This document shows, piece after piece, positions 26,441 through 35,270 of a stretch of 64,000 bases of DNA; position 1 is the first letter of the stretch; each line of letters begins with the position of its first letter. The translations under genes and the position numbers were made by a program. The notes under the pieces were generated by a model that was not told the DNA's origin, searched no databases, and saw only the letters and a list, made by a program, of their open reading frames with translations. The stretch is from Mycobacterium sp. Aquia_213 (lineage in GTDB: Bacteria; Actinomycetota; Actinomycetes; Mycobacteriales; Mycobacteriaceae). The stretch lies in the NCBI RefSeq assembly GCF_026625985.1, contig NZ_CP113116.1, positions 2,170,001 to 2,234,000 on the forward strand. The letters run 5' to 3'.

Positions 26441-27826
26441 TCAGTCGTGTTCTGCAGCAAAGACAACATCGGGGTTCAGAATCCCGGCCGGGTCGAAGCT
26501 CTGTTTGATCCGGTGCAGCAGGTCGACCTTGACCGGGTCTTCGAGCTCGCGCCAGTACGGGGCCTTGGCGCGGCCGAGGCCGTGTTCGCCCGAGATCGCG
26601 CCGCCCAATTCCATTGCCAGCGCGAAGATGTCGGTCAGGAGCTTCTTGCGGGTGTCGGGGTCCTGGCAAAAGATGGCCAGGTGCACATTGCCGTCGCCGG
26701 CATGACCGCAGCCCGCCGCGCCGCCGCCGGCCGCCGTCGCGAGACCGCGTACCGCCTCCAGGAACTTCGGCATGGCGCCGCGCGGCACCACGGTGTCGAT
26801 CAGGTCGTCGGCGCCGATCGCCTTCAGCGTCCAGAACGCGTTCTCGCGCGCCTCGATCAGCTTGCGTGCCGAACCGCCTTCCAGCACATAGGCATCGGCG
26901 GCGCCCAGCTCGGCGAGCAGTTCGCCGGCCCGCTCGACATCCTCGTCCAATCGGTCCGCGGTCCGGTTCTCAAGTCCCACAACGAGATACGCCTGACAAC
27001 TGTCACGGATCTTGTCGGGGATACCGAGTTCGAGGTTTTGGGTGTGGACCAGCGCGGCCATCGTCAGGTTGTCGATGTATTCCAGGATGTAGGGCCCCAG
27101 GCCGCTGGCGATGACCTGTGGCACCGCCTCCATGACTTGGTCGAAATCGGCAAACGGGGCGAGCACGGTGGCGCTGTGGTCAAGGCGCGGATGCAGCTTG
27201 ACGATCACCTCGGTGGCCAGCGCCAGGGTGCCTTCGGAGCCGACGATGAGCTGGGTCAGGTCGTAGCCGGTGGACACCTTGGCGATCTTGCCTCCGGTGC
27301 GGATGATTTCACCGGTCGGCAGCACGGCCTGCAGCCCGAGCACGTTGTGGCGGGCGATGCCGTATTTGACGGCCCGCATGCCGCCGGCGTTGGTCCCGAC
27401 ATTGCCGCCGACGCTGGACGACAGTTCGCCGGGTTGCACCATGTAGCGCAGGCCGTCTGAAGCGGTCGCGGCGTCGAGCTCGATCAGCGTCACACCCGGT
27501 TGGACGACGGCGACCTGATTGGTGGTGTCGACCTCGAGGACTTTATTCATGTGTTCAAACGAGATGACCAGCCCGTCCTCGCGCGGCAGCGCCGCACCCG
27601 ACAAGCCCGTCCCAGACCCACGGGCCGTTACCGGAACCTGGTGCTCGCTGGCCACTTTCAGCAGCTGCGCAACCTCTTCGGCGGTGGCGGGTTTCGCGAC
27701 GTACGCCGGCCGCTGCGGCGGATGGTTCAATTCCTCGTCGTGCCAGTAGTCGTCGGGGATGGCGTCGCCCGCTAGGAGGTTGTGGCTCCCAACGATGTCC
27801 GCGAGTCGCGCCGTGATGTCGCTCAT
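26441..27826 (-). CDS. GlcD-like FAD-binding oxidase (D-lactate/glycolate type)
   Basis: The 461-residue protein has the PCMH FAD-binding motifs TARGSGTGLSGAA and GGNVGTNAGGMRAVKYG, and the C-terminal HAGDGNVHLAIF and GEHGLGRAK of the GlcD/DLD family (2-hydroxy-acid oxidation). It matches my memory of M. tuberculosis Rv2280. The ATG at 27826 overlaps the PhyH stop by one base (TAATG), so it is coupled downstream of the PhyH-like gene. More upstream codons would run antisense through that gene and are rejected. It likely passes electrons to quinone or another acceptor. Confidence 0.88.
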   Translation of the reverse strand: MSDITARLADIVGSHNLLAGDAIPDDYWHDEELNHPPQRPAYVAKPATAEEVAQLLKVASEHQVPVTARGSGTGLSGAALPREDGLVISFEHMNKVLEVDTTNQVAVVQPGVTLIELDAATASDGLRYMVQPGELSSSVGGNVGTNAGGMRAVKYGIARHNVLGLQAVLPTGEIIRTGGKIAKVSTGYDLTQLIVGSEGTLALATEVIVKLHPRLDHSATVLAPFADFDQVMEAVPQVIASGLGPYILEYIDNLTMAALVHTQNLELGIPDKIRDSCQAYLVVGLENRTADRLDEDVERAGELLAELGAADAYVLEGGSARKLIEARENAFWTLKAIGADDLIDTVVPRGAMPKFLEAVRGLATAAGGGAAGCGHAGDGNVHLAIFCQDPDTRKKLLTDIFALAMELGGAISGEHGLGRAKAPYWRELEDPVKVDLLHRIKQSFDPAGILNPDVVFAAEHD

Positions 27827-28680
27827 TACGGATTTTCTAGCAGTCGCAAGGGGTGCAAGCCGTCGACCGCGCCGACGAACGGCGGATGGATGCTGTAGCC
27901 GATCATGCGCTGAATGTCCTCGGAGACATCGCGGGCGACGTCGCGCGGGATCGAGAGGGTGAACGACTCCATCGGCCGCAGCCATGGCTGGCAGTACTGG
28001 GCGGTGACGGCAAGCCGCGCTTGGTCGGTGGTGTTGGCGCCGCCGCCGTGCCACAGCGTTCCGACGAAGAAGACGCACGAGCCGGCGGGCATGACGACGG
28101 GTATGGACGTGTCGTCGGGCCCGGGTGGCCGGGCGGGCCAGCGGTGGCTGCCGGGGAACAGCACGGTCGAGCCGTTGTCGGGCGTGAAGTCGTCGATCGC
28201 CCAGATCGTCGCGGCGGCCAGCGGCGGCCGGGGCCGCGGGATCGGGTAGAACCCGTCGTCGTGATGGGGCAACTGCGGTGACTCGCCCGGCTGAATGTTG
28301 ATGGCCTGCAACGCCGATAGCAGGTAGTTGGGCATCAGCAGCCGATCGAGCACCGCCAGCACCCGCGGATGATCGACGAGCCGGTCGCATGCGCGCGTTC
28401 GGCTCAGCACGCTGTAGATGCGCTGGGTGCGCCGTCCTTCAAAGGCGTTGCGTCCGGTATGTCCGAGCCAGGGCGTTACGACGTCGCGAATCTGCTGACA
28501 TTCGTCGGCGCTGAGCAGGTTTTCCCAGATGAGGTAGCCGTCGCGGTCGAGGGTCGCCATGTCGGCGTCGACCAGCGCGGGGTCGATGGAGGCGCCGCTG
28601 CTCGGCGTCCATTTGTGCCGGCCGGCCAGGTCGTTCTTGAGGTCGTCCAGCGTCGTGACGGGGTCGTCATCGATGCTCAT
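27826..28680 (-). CDS. PhyH-family Fe(II)/2-oxoglutarate dioxygenase
   Basis: The 284-residue protein (start MSIDDDPV) belongs to the phytanoyl-CoA dioxygenase family. The iron ligands are seen as PQLPHHDDGFYPI (HxD motif) and a distal histidine in FVGTLWHGGGANTT; TDQARLAVTAQYCQPW supplies the 2-oxoglutarate arginine. It overlaps the GlcD-like oxidase by one base, so both are likely cotranscribed. A hydroxylase and a 2-hydroxyacid oxidase would make sequential steps in alpha-oxidation of a carboxylate. This is inference. Confidence 0.8.
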   Translation of the reverse strand: MSIDDDPVTTLDDLKNDLAGRHKWTPSSGASIDPALVDADMATLDRDGYLIWENLLSADECQQIRDVVTPWLGHTGRNAFEGRRTQRIYSVLSRTRACDRLVDHPRVLAVLDRLLMPNYLLSALQAINIQPGESPQLPHHDDGFYPIPRPRPPLAAATIWAIDDFTPDNGSTVLFPGSHRWPARPPGPDDTSIPVVMPAGSCVFFVGTLWHGGGANTTDQARLAVTAQYCQPWLRPMESFTLSIPRDVARDVSEDIQRMIGYSIHPPFVGAVDGLHPLRLLENP

Positions 28681-28750
28681 GTTTCCGACACTGGACCTGC
28701 TTTGACCGCTGGTCAAGTGACGTGGCGGGGGACGGTGGCATGCTTCTTGC

Positions 28751-30085
28751 ATGGCGGCCGTGCCCGAAACGGTCTATGCGCGAGACGGCGACGCTCATCT
28801 CGCTTATCAGGTCGTGTCCGACAACGGTCCGGATCTGTTATTCGTCCCGACCGGCACGTTCCCGATCGACTTGCTCTGGGAGGAGCCGACTGTCGCCGGG
28901 CACCTGCGTCGGCTGGCGTCGTTCAGCAGATTGATCATGACCGACCTGCTCGGGGTGGGTAGTTCGGATGCGGTGCCGATCAACGACCGTCCGGCGATGC
29001 AGGCGTGGACGGATGGGCTCGTCGCGGTGCTGGACGCCGTCGGCAGCGAGTGCGCGACCGTCTTCGGAATGTCCGAGTCGGCGCTTCCGGTCATGCTGCT
29101 GGCCGCGAGTCATCCGCATCGGGTGCGGTCGCTGGTGTTGTGCAGTGCGTACCCGCGCTTTCTGCGCGCCGACGACTATCCGCACGGGATGCCCGAACCG
29201 ACCTTCAGCCGGTATGTCGACTCGTTCGGCGACACCGTCGGAAGGGGTGGGGTGGCGGATAACTTAGGGCCCAGTTTTGCTCGCGATGCCGGCAAGCGGC
29301 GCTGGTGGTCGCGCGGTGAGCGGTTGTCCGGCGGCCCCGGCTACTTCAAGGAGATCTTCGATCTCTTCCTGCGCACCGATGTTCGGCCCGCGGTGGAGAG
29401 CATCCAGGCGCCGACGCTGCTGCTGCACCGCGTCGGTGACCGGCATGTGATCGGCGGTCATGGTCGCTACCTCGCCGAGCGCATCCCGCAGGCGCGGCTG
29501 GTGGAGCTGGACGGGGAGGACGACGTCTGGTTCGCCGGCGACGCCGATCGGGTGCTCGACGAGATCGAATCGTTCGTCACCGGCGGGCGAGCCGCCGCGC
29601 AGACCAACCGGGTGCTGTCGACGGTGTTGTTCACCGACATCGTCGGCTCGACCGAACGCGCCGCGGCTGTAGGCGACAACGCGTGGGCAGCCGCCCTCGA
29701 CGCGCACGACGAGATCGTGAAAAGGCATGTCGTCGGCGCGCGGGGTGAGGTGGTCAAGTTCACCGGCGATGGCGTGCTCGCGACCTTCGACGGTCCGGCG
29801 CGAGCTATCAACTGCGCGTGCGCGATTCGAGACTCGGTGCAAGGCCTCGGCCTCGATATCCGCGCCGGCCTGCATACCGGCGAGGTGGAGGTCGCCGACG
29901 GCGACGTACACGGGATCGCGGTTCACGTTGCGGCGCGCATCATGGCGATGGCGGGGCCGGGCGAGGTATTCGTGTCCGGCGTGGTTCCGCCGCTGGTGCT
30001 CGGGTCGAGGATCGCATTCGACAGCCGCGGGACCCACGAACTGCGGGGTGTGCGCGGTCGCTGGCCGGTGCTGGCGGTGGTCTAG
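28751..30085 (+). CDS. Alpha/beta hydrolase-class III nucleotide cyclase fusion (LipJ/Rv1900c-like)
   Basis: The 444-residue fusion has an N-terminal hydrolase-like domain of about 280 residues, with a nucleophile-elbow-like GMSES and C-terminal VELDGEDDVWFAGD. A class III cyclase domain follows: VLFTDIVGSTERAA, VVKFTGDGVLATF, and GDVHGIAVHVAARIMAMAGPGEVFVSG. Both metal aspartates, the substrate lysine and the arginine are present. The usual transition-state Asn is His (VHVAAR), a variant seen in actinobacterial cyclases. The architecture matches M. tuberculosis Rv1900c, which makes cAMP. Whether the hydrolase part is active is unclear. It converges on the P450 with a 4-bp overlap. Confidence 0.85.
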   Translation: MAAVPETVYARDGDAHLAYQVVSDNGPDLLFVPTGTFPIDLLWEEPTVAGHLRRLASFSRLIMTDLLGVGSSDAVPINDRPAMQAWTDGLVAVLDAVGSECATVFGMSESALPVMLLAASHPHRVRSLVLCSAYPRFLRADDYPHGMPEPTFSRYVDSFGDTVGRGGVADNLGPSFARDAGKRRWWSRGERLSGGPGYFKEIFDLFLRTDVRPAVESIQAPTLLLHRVGDRHVIGGHGRYLAERIPQARLVELDGEDDVWFAGDADRVLDEIESFVTGGRAAAQTNRVLSTVLFTDIVGSTERAAAVGDNAWAAALDAHDEIVKRHVVGARGEVVKFTGDGVLATFDGPARAINCACAIRDSVQGLGLDIRAGLHTGEVEVADGDVHGIAVHVAARIMAMAGPGEVFVSGVVPPLVLGSRIAFDSRGTHELRGVRGRWPVLAVV

Positions 30086-31335
30086 TTTCGCTTGGCTCCG
30101 GGGGTGAAGGTGACCGGCAGTTTGCTCAGCCCCGTCATGCTCGGATTCCCCAGGTATTGGTGGGCGTTGTCGATGTCCACTTCGTAGTCAGGGATGCGGT
30201 CGAGGACGGCCTTGACCATCACCTCGGACATTAATCTTGCGAGATGGGAGCCAATGCATCTGTGGGGGCCCAGCCCAAAGGCTAAGTGGCGGTTGGGTGT
30301 TCGATCGAGGATGACTTCGTCGGGTCGCTCGAATTCTTTTTGGTCGTGGTTTGCGGAGACCCAGCTGATGATGAGTTTGTCGTTTTTCTTGAGATGTTGG
30401 CCGTTGAGCTCGACGTCTCTGGTGACCGTGCGGCTCAGCGACCGGTTGACCGAGAAGTAGCGCAGGAATTCGTCGGTGGCGGTGCGGTACAGCGCGGGTT
30501 TTTGGATGAGCTGTTGCCGTAGGTCGGGGTGGGTGCCGAGATGCCTTAGGGTTAGCGCGGTTTGGGAGGTGGTGGTGTCGACGCCGCCGGCGATCAGGTT
30601 CCAAAGGATGTTGAGGAGTTGTTCGTCTGTTAGGTGCTGTCCGCCGAATTCGAATTGGATCAGGAAGCTGGTCAGGTCTTCTTTCTTGTCGGCCCGTCGT
30701 GCGGCCGCGTGCTCGAGGACTTCCTCCATCATGGCCGGGACTTTGCCGATGGCGTCGGCGTATTCGGGGCTGTCTTGCGGCACGGCCATGACATTGTGAA
30801 AGAGGGTGGCGTAGAGGTGCCAGTTGTCGAGGGGCAGGCCCATCAGCTTCATGGTGAGGATGGCCGGGACCGGGCTGGCGTAGTCGAGGACGAGGTCCAT
30901 CGCTCCGTTTTCGATGTGCTGGTCGAGGAACTCGTGGGCCTTTTCCTCCATGAACGGCTTGAGTTTGTCGACGGCGCCGGGGGAGAAGAACGGGGCCAGC
31001 GCGTGTCGTAGGGCCAGGTGGTAGTCGCCGTCGACCTCGCCGATGCCGAGTGCCGGCTGGCCCTCGGGGCGAGGGACGCCCATCTCACCTTGGTAGTTCA
31101 CGCCATTGTCGGCGTCGGGTTCGTATTTGTGCGAAAACGTGGCGTCGTCGCGGGCGGTTTGGCTGACCGCGTCGTAGCTGCTGAGGTACCAAAATCCGTC
31201 ATAGTTCGTGTTCCAGGCGACGGGGCATCGTTGCCGTACCTCGGCGTTGACCGTCTGTTGGTTGAGATTGAAAGCGTCGGAGTGGTGGTCGAAGTCGACG
31301 ATCGCGTCGTGCGCGATGCCGGGGCGTGTCGTCAT
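30082..31335 (-). CDS. Cytochrome P450
   Basis: The 417-residue P450 has the I-helix AGGVDTTTS, the ExxR helix in DEFLRYFSVNRSLSRT and the heme loop FGLGPHRCIGSHLARL. It is more distant from the two other CYPs in the region, which share an ETTRN-type I-helix. The 3' end overlaps the cyclase by four bases (convergent). An AT-rich, probably promoter-bearing stretch separates it from the divergent VOC gene. The CYP family is not assigned. Confidence 0.88.
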   Translation of the reverse strand: MTTRPGIAHDAIVDFDHHSDAFNLNQQTVNAEVRQRCPVAWNTNYDGFWYLSSYDAVSQTARDDATFSHKYEPDADNGVNYQGEMGVPRPEGQPALGIGEVDGDYHLALRHALAPFFSPGAVDKLKPFMEEKAHEFLDQHIENGAMDLVLDYASPVPAILTMKLMGLPLDNWHLYATLFHNVMAVPQDSPEYADAIGKVPAMMEEVLEHAAARRADKKEDLTSFLIQFEFGGQHLTDEQLLNILWNLIAGGVDTTTSQTALTLRHLGTHPDLRQQLIQKPALYRTATDEFLRYFSVNRSLSRTVTRDVELNGQHLKKNDKLIISWVSANHDQKEFERPDEVILDRTPNRHLAFGLGPHRCIGSHLARLMSEVMVKAVLDRIPDYEVDIDNAHQYLGNPSMTGLSKLPVTFTPGAKRN

Positions 31336-31434
31336 CGAAAGCCCTCCGGGTGTCTGCTTAGCGGCGGTGGCTATCTATTACGCTATCTTTGCAATTATTA
31401 CGCGTGCGACTCCGCCGAGGCTATAGAGGTTGTA

Positions 31435-31887
31435 ATGACTGATTACCGAACGGTTTTCAACCACGTCGGCTTGTGTGTTGCGGATCGCGAGCGATCCCGC
31501 CGGTTCTACGAGGAAGTGCTCGGCTTTCAGTTCTGGTGGGAACTCGAACCGCCGGACAATCTGACCGCCCAGGTGGTGCAGCTTCCCGAGCCGTTGGGGG
31601 TGCATGCGACGTACTTGGTACGGGATGGCTTTGTGCTGGAGTTAATCGACTACTCGAAGCGCGAGGTGCACGCCGGCGCGGTACGCGCCATGGATGAGGT
31701 GGGGCTGACGCATATCTCGTTGTCGGTGTCCGATATCGCTGCTGTACTGACGAAGGTCCCGCAATTCGGGGGCTCGGTCATCGATGCGGCAGTGTCGGAA
31801 GCGATGGCGATGATCCGGGACCCGGACGGGCAACTCATCGAGCTGGTCACGGATGGCTGGCTAGCGGCGCTGCCGCCACGGCCGTAG
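31435..31887 (+). CDS. VOC-family (glyoxalase-like) protein
   Basis: The 150-residue protein starts MTDYRTVFNHVGLCVADRERSRRFYEEVLGFQFWW and has a second beta-alpha-beta-beta-beta repeat (VGLTHISLSVSDI, MAMIRDPDGQLIELVTDG). Metal ligands of VOC enzymes are in place: His in NHVGL, Glu in VLELID, His in THISL and Glu in LIELV. It could be a lyase, isomerase, dioxygenase or epimerase. It diverges from the P450 across 99 bp and is the last gene before the island. Confidence 0.78.
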   Translation: MTDYRTVFNHVGLCVADRERSRRFYEEVLGFQFWWELEPPDNLTAQVVQLPEPLGVHATYLVRDGFVLELIDYSKREVHAGAVRAMDEVGLTHISLSVSDIAAVLTKVPQFGGSVIDAAVSEAMAMIRDPDGQLIELVTDGWLAALPPRP

Positions 31888-31989
31888 GCGGAGGTTATTG
31901 CGTCTGGCAGGCGCATTTTTGACAACGACCGAAGGCGGTTCGTCGAGCGTGGCGCGAAACTACCCCTAATTTTCGGCGTCTTTGGCTAC

Positions 31990-32030
31990 GAACTCGTAGT
32001 CCGTTGGTCGCGGGTTCGGGCCCCGAAGGG
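31990..32030 (+). other. tRNA 3'-half-like remnant (possible attachment site)
   Basis: The sequence around ACTCGTAGTCCGTTGGTCGC, followed by GGGTTCGGGCCCC, looks like the anticodon-loop, variable and T-arm portion of an elongator tRNA-Met-type gene carrying several substitutions (T-loop TTCGGG in place of TTCGAG). No 5' half is visible. It stands exactly where the AT-richer HEPN gene begins, so it may be a decayed att core of an integrated element. Confidence 0.35.
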
Positions 32031-32107
32031 TTGTCAGTACGCCAGCGTAACGCCCATGTGCGGGCGCTCCGTCGGAGGTCAGTCTTAGCAATAGGAGCCT
32101 TGTCGAA

Positions 32108-33661
32108 TCAGCTTAACTCCCCTAAAAGGAGATCGAGCGCAGCGACAGCTGCATCTGCAGCAGCTTTCCTCACCTCGTCTCCCGATCGAAGAGCAAGGCC
32201 AGGGTGCACGTAATTTCGCCAGTTCCTAAAAACTCCGTCAAGAAGTTGAGCAGTATCGGGTTTTATTAAACGCGACGCGTTTTGCGTATTTTGCGGATCA
32301 TTGGCGAACCCCGGACATGCCCTCTCAATCAGTGCTTTAAATCCGAGTTTTAACGCCTGCGCTCTGGTCAAAGTCGAGGATTGGATAACTGCATCTAGGA
32401 GGACAGCCTCGATGGCTACACCGGCCATCACTACCGAAGCTCGGTAGTTCCCGGTTATGCGACAGCGCACCGACTCAAGGCGGTCAGCCATGATAAATTC
32501 CCGAAGCGAGTTGTCTTTTATGCACTTGGTGCTACTATCTTCTGGTTCGGATTGGGTTTCGAGAAGCTGTGGAAACTCTCTGTCCAACCACCATTCTGGC
32601 GGAGCTGCCCTGTATCTATTTGTCGCTTCGCGAAATTCATCTGAATTTAACGATGCTAGCCAATGATCAAGGTGGCCTTTGAGTGCCAGTGAATGCGATA
32701 GGGATTCCCAAGTTAGTTTATTGGATTCGCTCGATTTGAATACCAATCTAGGGGCTTCTATCCAGTGATCCAACTTTTCGCCAATAAATTGATTATAAAC
32801 CGGATTTAGACCGCCATGGGCAATGTTCTGAAAAAATGTTGCAGAAAACATAGCCAAGCACGCCAGGTCCATAGTCCGATTAAATCGGTCGGTGTGGGGT
32901 CCCTTGTAGATTCCCTCGGGTAACAAATACAGTGCGCCCTGTCGATTCAAAATCAAGTACTCTACGCGGGACTTTTTGTTCATCGCTTCGCTTTCCGCGG
33001 CCACGGCCGTCACCACCTCATCGCCCAAAGTGCGAGGATCGGGAGTGCCAGTTAGAAGCGCGACTATTGGCGTAGCGACCTGCTGTATCGATTTTTCAAA
33101 CTTGCTCGGAGCGGCGGCCAATTTGAACTGAAGACCAAAATAATGACTACGGTAACGAGTGCTCTCGAAACTACTGTCTTGATCGCCCTCGGCCAGATAA
33201 TGAACCATTCGCAGGGCTCGGTCTACCAGCGGGATTTTACGAGGGTGACGCAGAGTATAAAGATTTTCGAAGTTAGTTTTTTCTAAATCGGATATCTCCA
33301 AATGAATCGTTGCTTTCACCCGCGCGACTAAAACTCCAGGAAAGAGTTCGCCAGATATCGATTTGAGGGTGGCCGCGGCACCGGCCAGATTCATCGGAGA
33401 GGTCGGTAGCCTGGCAATCTCCTTGTCAAATAACCCCAGATCTCTAGAGAAGAGTCTATAGAATCCATCAGTTGGCCTTAATCTGTATGGCACAACGAGA
33501 TATGGCTCGGGAATATCGAACTGGGTTACCATGCTCGGATGAGCTTTCACATCGAAATATCTGCTTACCCGGGGTTCAGTCCACGAAAGCTTGGGGACAG
33601 GCGTGGTGGCGATCCATTGCGCCTCCAACTGCAATTTATTTCCCTCGATTGCGTGGAGCAT
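32108..33661 (-). CDS. HEPN-domain protein, candidate single-gene defence or toxin factor
   Basis: The 517-residue protein has an unassigned N-terminal region of about 370 residues and a C-terminal helical domain: VVMAGVAIEAVLLDAVIQ, then the HEPN RNase motif RNWRNYVH (Rx6H with Asn after Arg) near residues 478-485. HEPN RNases cut RNA in abortive-infection and toxin-antitoxin systems. The gene is AT-richer than its flanks, has no partner, and is bordered by tRNA-like fragments. The frame extends to an ATG at 33748, but those 29 codons are the tRNA-like sequence, so 33661 (MLHAIEGNK) may be the real start. Function is inferred from the motif only. Confidence 0.6.
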   Translation of the reverse strand: MLHAIEGNKLQLEAQWIATTPVPKLSWTEPRVSRYFDVKAHPSMVTQFDIPEPYLVVPYRLRPTDGFYRLFSRDLGLFDKEIARLPTSPMNLAGAAATLKSISGELFPGVLVARVKATIHLEISDLEKTNFENLYTLRHPRKIPLVDRALRMVHYLAEGDQDSSFESTRYRSHYFGLQFKLAAAPSKFEKSIQQVATPIVALLTGTPDPRTLGDEVVTAVAAESEAMNKKSRVEYLILNRQGALYLLPEGIYKGPHTDRFNRTMDLACLAMFSATFFQNIAHGGLNPVYNQFIGEKLDHWIEAPRLVFKSSESNKLTWESLSHSLALKGHLDHWLASLNSDEFREATNRYRAAPPEWWLDREFPQLLETQSEPEDSSTKCIKDNSLREFIMADRLESVRCRITGNYRASVVMAGVAIEAVLLDAVIQSSTLTRAQALKLGFKALIERACPGFANDPQNTQNASRLIKPDTAQLLDGVFRNWRNYVHPGLALRSGDEVRKAAADAAVAALDLLLGELS

Positions 33662-33720
33662 CGAGGACTCGAACCTCGTCCGCGGCAAACCGCGTCCGCC
33701 CCACGGCGGCTGCTCCCAGA
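33656..33720 (-). other. tRNA 3'-end-like structure (possible attachment site)
   Basis: On the minus strand the T-arm CGAGG-TTCGAGT-CCTCG (5-bp stem, 7-base loop) is followed by an acceptor strand ATGCTCC and A. Before it, CGCGG-TTTG-CCGCG forms a variable-arm-like hairpin, and a GGAGCA at 33710-33715 can pair with TGCTCC. A normal D-arm and 5' acceptor are missing, so it is not a working tRNA. It reads as a class II tRNA 3' end (Ser/Leu/Sec type) left at an insertion junction. Confidence 0.4.
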
Positions 33721-33748
33721 GCTGGCGGAAGTGCGCTAACCAACGCAT

Positions 33749-34019
33749 GGCAACCTAGCATCAACGTTCATCGGGTTCTGGTCAACGAGGAAACGCCCGG
33801 ACTGGCGAGCGGGACCGCACTGCCGTGACCGAACCCGTCCATGCGACCCGACGCGTTGACGCGACGGCCTTGCGCCAGGGCGCCTTCATTTCGCATCCGT
33901 TCCAAACCGATGCGTGTTGGAGGACTCTAGTGCACACCGCGGTGGCGGCGACAGAGCAACCAAGAGAGCCGCCTACCTACGAAAGGCGGTGCCGCCGGTG
34001 CGCCGGGGGGCGGCCGCAC
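33749..34019. other. Intergenic stretch before the integrase remnant
   Basis: I see no convincing gene here. Short frames are present but lack ribosome sites and protein-like composition. It probably contains further decayed element sequence linked to the integrase remnant. Confidence 0.4.
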
Positions 34020-34206
34020 GCCCTACGCACATCCGCCAAGTGCCAGTGAGATTCCTTTGCAGGTGCCGAAATGGCTGGGGCACAGCACTTTACCCCGACG
34101 CTATCCCCTTTGGGACTACGTCCCCGAAGGGGATGGGGCCCGGCGAACAACCCAGTGGAGGCACCCGTCTGGGCGGAGCAAACTGAACTACCGCACAACG
34201 TGGTGA
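34020..34206 (+). pseudogene. Decayed tyrosine recombinase (integrase) C-terminus
   Basis: In one frame the region reads ASEIPLQVPKWLGHST and, after a garbled stretch, WDYVPEGDG, then a TGA at 34204-34206. Upstream fragments resemble the LRHT-type motif in shifted frames. The KWLGHST and YVPEGDG motifs are the end of actinobacterial phage-type integrases, including the region carrying the catalytic His/Tyr. No intact integrase is left. Position next to a tRNA-like att site fits an ancient integrated element. Confidence 0.5.
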
Positions 34207-34228
34207 GTCTGTTTGGACGGAAGGCGAA

Positions 34229-35260
34229 TTAGTGGCCGTCCACGGCTATTCGGCCTAGGACGGCATGCGCGCGCTCGATAGCCTCGGCTTCTGTCGCCGT
34301 ATCGTGTGCATCGGCAGGTTTCCCCCGCCAGGATTTACCGATCAGGCGACGCTCGACGGTGAATCGGTAGCCTGTTCTTAGCTTCGGCTCAACGGCGGCG
34401 CGCCATGTCGTGCCGTCTGCGGCGATTCCTTCCCAGCCGAGGCCGGTCGCCGGGCTCGTGGGCCACCAGGAGACATGTGGCCGTACTTTTTCCAGAGCGC
34501 TTCTGAACTTCTTTGCGTTGGCGTAACGCCGGCTTGGGTCTACATGCATCGCCTTCTTGACGACTTTTCGTAACTGATCGTGGATGTGCGGGAGCCAGTA
34601 GCTTCTGTCTGGATACTTGCCTTTGACGATCAGTTGGAGTGGGTCCGGTCCAGGCGTAGCAATTTTGCTTAGTGCATCGTCTCCATTGAGGAGTCGGTAC
34701 GCAGTGACGCCAGCCGCATAGATATCCCCCGCAGGAGTGGTGATGCCGGTTCCCTGGCGTACCGCTTCTGGCGGCAGGTGAGGTTGATACGCGATCTGCG
34801 GCGCTCCGCTCACGTCTGTGATCCGGCACGACAATCCGAAGTCGCTCACCTTTACGCTGCCCGTTGGCGTTAGCAGAAGATTTCCAGGCTTTATATCGCG
34901 ATGAAGAATTTCGTGGACGTGCAGTTGCTCGATGCCACGGCAAGCATCCTCCATTATCCGGACTACTTGCAGTACGGGTGCCGGAGCCCCACCGTATCTG
35001 CGTTCTACGCTTCCATCCGGCAGATATTCCATCCGGATGACGGGTTCACCGCCCTCAAGCTCCGCTGAGTAGATGAGTACGACATTGTCGTGTTTTGCCT
35101 CAACCATAGTTTGGGCTTCGGCAAACGCTTCAGCGCCTGGAGCTAAGAAGCTGGCATCGAGATACTTTGCGGCGCAAGGACGTTTTAGGCCGGTGTCCTG
35201 TTCTAACCACACTTTACCGAAGTGGCCTCCACCGAGATACTTTTGCTGTTGGTATGGCAA
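34229..35260 (-). CDS. Soluble Ser/Thr protein kinase
   Basis: The 343-residue protein kinase has the P-loop LGGGHFGKV, the VAIK-type lysine in PCAAKYLD, the catalytic loop LHRDIKPGNLLL and DFGLS, but no membrane segment. After the kinase domain (about residues 8-270) an 80-residue C-terminal module (WEGIAADGTTWRAAVEPKLRTGYRFTVERR) has no name I know. This differs from the mycobacterial Pkn receptors, which are usually membrane-anchored. It starts with TTG at 35260, ten bp after the stop of the RuvC-like gene with no clear Shine-Dalgarno, so translation is probably coupled. Kinases of this soluble type occur in phage-defence loci. Confidence 0.8.
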   Translation of the reverse strand: MPYQQQKYLGGGHFGKVWLEQDTGLKRPCAAKYLDASFLAPGAEAFAEAQTMVEAKHDNVVLIYSAELEGGEPVIRMEYLPDGSVERRYGGAPAPVLQVVRIMEDACRGIEQLHVHEILHRDIKPGNLLLTPTGSVKVSDFGLSCRITDVSGAPQIAYQPHLPPEAVRQGTGITTPAGDIYAAGVTAYRLLNGDDALSKIATPGPDPLQLIVKGKYPDRSYWLPHIHDQLRKVVKKAMHVDPSRRYANAKKFRSALEKVRPHVSWWPTSPATGLGWEGIAADGTTWRAAVEPKLRTGYRFTVERRLIGKSWRGKPADAHDTATEAEAIERAHAVLGRIAVDGH

Positions 35261-35270
35261 CGGTCCGCGC

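Noticed and set aside
33656..33720. A functional tRNA gene
   Set aside because: The D-arm, 5' acceptor and a seven-base anticodon loop are missing; kept only as a tRNA-like remnant.
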